From Chitinivibrionales bacterium (lineage in GTDB: Bacteria; Fibrobacterota; Chitinivibrionia; Chitinivibrionales; WJMI01): a stretch of DNA of 7,205 bases. The translations under genes were made by a program, and so were the position numbers. Location of the stretch: contig WJJU01000821.1 of NCBI GenBank assembly GCA_014729595.1, positions 1 through 7,205 on the forward strand, given 5' to 3'. Of this stretch, positions 6,127-7,205 are shown piece after piece (position 1 is the stretch's first letter; every line of letters starts with the position of its first letter). Below the pieces are notes generated by a model. The model ran no database searches, had not been told where the DNA came from, and saw nothing but the letters and a program-made list of their open reading frames with translations.

Positions 6127-6368
6127 AGACTGTTTGAGAAGCTATCCCTTGCCTCGAACCCGAGCGGTTCGGCAGTCCCGACTTCACATGTCGGGATTGG
6201 TTGCGCGAATCGCATATTCCATGCGGCGTGCGGCACGGAGCATCAAAACGGTGGTAGTGATGCGATTGAGAATGGCATATTCTCAGTGATATGGCCAACG
6301 AAACCAACGAAGCCACACCGCCGCCGTTCGCGGCCGGTTGCGGATAGAGAGGGCTTCCCAAACAGTCT
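6127..6368. ncRNA. Second structured element, 16-bp closing repeat
   Basis: AGACTGTTTGAGAAGC (6127-6142) is matched by its inverted copy at 6353-6368 with one mismatch (6137/6358). Inside are several perfect stems: CGAACC/GGTTCG (6155-6160/6166-6171); TCCCGAC/GTCGGGA (6176-6182/6190-6196, 7-base loop); TTGGTT/AACCAA (6197-6202/6302-6307), which encloses AATCGCAT/ATGCGATT (6208-6215/6260-6267) with CGTG/CACG inside it; and GAGAAT/ATTCTC (6268-6273/6279-6284). The last two stems abut and could stack. These pairings are mutually compatible and form a closed multibranch fold. It begins three bases after the first element ends. Strand is uncertain: the mismatch in the closing arms would be a G-U pair on the minus strand. 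It matches neither tmRNA nor RNase P RNA signatures that I know. Confidence 0.4.
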
Positions 6369-6554
6369 CTTGAATTTAAATTCGTCGAGTTTCACTTTCA
6401 TCCCTAAATTTCAGGAGTCCGGTGGTTTTCGCCACCGTCATTATAAGGTTTTGGAGCGGCGCATTGCGTCACCAACCCCATTGGTAGTTTTGTCGTGGTC
6501 CCACTGTCGGGATCGACGGATTTAGGTCAAAGTTACTCTTATTGAAGATAGTGC
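6369..6554 (+). other. Non-coding stretch with further hairpins
   Basis: No convincing gene here. It contains a perfect 12-base palindrome GAATTTAAATTC (6372-6383). A stem CGGTGG/CCACCG follows (6420-6425/6432-6437, loop TTTTCG), then ACCAA/TTGGT (6471-6475/6481-6485). A two-part stem GTCG...CGAC (6492-6495/6514-6517) encloses TCCC/GGGA. The nine-base word TGTCGGGAT occurs both here (about 6505-6513) and in the hairpin of the previous element (6189-6197). None of the stems is followed by a proper T-run. It may be the 3' part of one large RNA locus. Confidence 0.3.
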
Positions 6555-6809
6555 ATGGTCACAGGTCCTTGGTCGAATGGAAGTATGGATCTATCACACG
6601 ATGATTCGCTTGGTGAACCGGTCAGGTCACGTACCTCGCAAGCATCGAAAATATCCATAGCCGAAATGACTGGAGTGATCAAGCAGTTATTAAACGGTCA
6701 CGGTCCATCTATGCTCATTTTAAGCAACTACGGTGCGCGGAAGGGACACTTCGCAGCCTACGGTGTTTACATCGGTCGGGACAGGCAAAAAATGCGGAGC
6801 TACGTGTAA
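6555..6809 (+). CDS. Doubtful small ORF, 84 codons
   Basis: An open frame from ATG at 6555 to TAA at 6809 that I do not recognise. The latter half (SIAEMTGVIKQLLNGHGPSMLILSNYG, then a Gly/Arg-rich end) reads like a plausible small globular protein, but the N-terminus is Ser-rich and neither this ATG nor the in-frame one at 6585 has a properly spaced Shine-Dalgarno. A weak terminator-like hairpin follows at 6830-6854, which would fit the end of a transcription unit. It may equally be chance in a non-coding region. Confidence 0.25.
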   Translation: MVTGPWSNGSMDLSHDDSLGEPVRSRTSQASKISIAEMTGVIKQLLNGHGPSMLILSNYGARKGHFAAYGVYIGRDRQKMRSYV

Positions 6810-6829
6810 TGTTACCCGAAGACGGTTTC

Positions 6830-6854
6830 ACGACTCAATCCCGGTCGTTTTTTT
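6830..6854 (+). terminator. Weak candidate intrinsic terminator
   Basis: ACGAC (6830-6834) pairs with GTCGT (6844-6848) around a nine-base loop, and a run of seven T (6848-6854) follows directly. The stem is short and only moderately GC-rich, so efficiency would be low. It ends whatever transcript crosses 5953-6809 and lies just before the deacetylase start. Confidence 0.3.
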
Positions 6855-6874
6855 CAGTCAGCAAAGGTTGAGGC

Positions 6875-7205
6875 ATGCACCCCTCCCTAACGGCGGCTTT
6901 TATCGCGACGGCTCTTTGCCCGCTTATTGCCGGGTCCTTGGCAACCGCGGGAGCATGGTACGCTTCAAGGCGTTATTGGCGAAAAGGGCTCTTGTTTCAT
7001 TCCATTTCGAATAAGAATGAGCGTTCAGATTTCTCTCATTGCCCTGAGCACGTTTTCAAAGTCGTGGCAAGACGACTTGCAACCGATCAGTACGAAACGG
7101 CTACTATACGTGAAACGGCACAATCGCGCGAGACCGCCCAATGGGGCCGACCGGCTTGTATTCTTACCTTTGACGACGGATTTGAGGATTTCTACACCCG
7201 CGCGC
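6875..7205 (+). CDS. Polysaccharide deacetylase, N-terminal part
   Basis: This gene is truncated by the right edge; 110 codons are visible from ATG at 6875. An in-frame TGA at 6869-6871 precedes it, and AAAGG (6863-6867) lies seven bases upstream, fixing the start. It begins MHPSLTAAFIATALCPLIAG, a hydrophobic signal or signal-anchor to about residue 28, then basic RRYWRKG, then LLFHSI (39-44). This corresponds to the first strand of the NodB-homology (carbohydrate esterase family 4) fold. After a Glu/Thr/Arg-rich spacer comes CILTFDDGFEDFY (about 95-107), the hallmark TFDDG motif with D100 (catalytic base) and D101 (metal ligand). Such enzymes remove N-acetyl groups from exported polysaccharide or peptidoglycan, outside the cytoplasmic membrane. 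The remaining His and Arg motifs lie beyond the window, so the substrate class cannot be judged. Confidence 0.8.
   Translation, partial: MHPSLTAAFIATALCPLIAGSLATAGAWYASRRYWRKGLLFHSISNKNERSDFSHCPEHVFKVVARRLATDQYETATIRETAQSRETAQWGRPACILTFDDGFEDFYTRA

Noticed and set aside
5963..6361. 132-codon minus-strand open frame across the two structured elements
   Set aside because: Its composition is Ser/Arg/His-rich without domain features, and it spans both inverted repeats, whose pairing explains the sequence better.
5953..6368. tmRNA or RNase P RNA
   Set aside because: No tmRNA 3' end, tag reading frame or RNase P conserved boxes were seen, and two side-by-side closed folds do not match either architecture.
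6286..6525. 79-codon plus-strand open frame
   Set aside because: It is Arg/Pro/Ser-rich, has no ribosome site and overlaps several hairpins.
6733..7014. 93-codon plus-strand open frame
   Set aside because: It overlaps the deacetylase start out of frame; the deacetylase frame has the TFDDG motif and the ribosome site.

Overview
The window comes from a bacterial chromosome with roughly balanced base composition and dense short operons. It contains a bacterial ribosomal protein S20 gene, an MglA-type small GTPase with Roadblock/LC7 partners, UbiA-type membrane prenyltransferases and a polysaccharide deacetylase. This mix fits an MglA-bearing Gram-negative lineage (Myxococcota- or FCB-like, or a related candidate phylum). 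The sequence does not fix the phylum. There is no transposase, phage gene, tRNA, rRNA or CRISPR array.

Region 1 (1-2335, minus strand) reads PHP/CehA-like metallohydrolase, then a UbiA-family prenyltransferase, then a second UbiA-like gene that overlaps the first by an ATGA junction and runs off the left edge. Region 2 (2336-3042) is a divergent promoter region, rpsT with a good sigma-70-type promoter and Shine-Dalgarno, and a 288-base spacer with two stem-loops and a candidate promoter for the next operon.

Region 3 (3043-5432, plus strand) is a three-gene operon: an MglA-like GTPase with a 270-residue low-complexity Pro/Gln tail, and two diverged Roadblock/LC7 proteins. MglA is a polarity switch, and MglB-type Roadblock proteins act as its GAP/effector platform. 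The two Roadblock products here could form a heterodimer, as in MglB/MglC. Region 4 (5586-5873, minus) is a small zinc-ribbon protein with a C-terminal membrane anchor, convergent with the operon.

Region 5 (5874-6874) is about 1 kb with no convincing gene but unusual secondary structure. Two long-range inverted repeats lie back to back (5953-6123 and 6127-6368), the second packed with perfect short hairpins, and more hairpins follow to about 6517. The first has the size and layout of a 6S-like RNA and a -10 box placed to start transcription at its first paired base. This is the best candidate for something undescribed. Region 6 (6875-7205, plus) is the start of a membrane-anchored polysaccharide deacetylase cut by the right edge.
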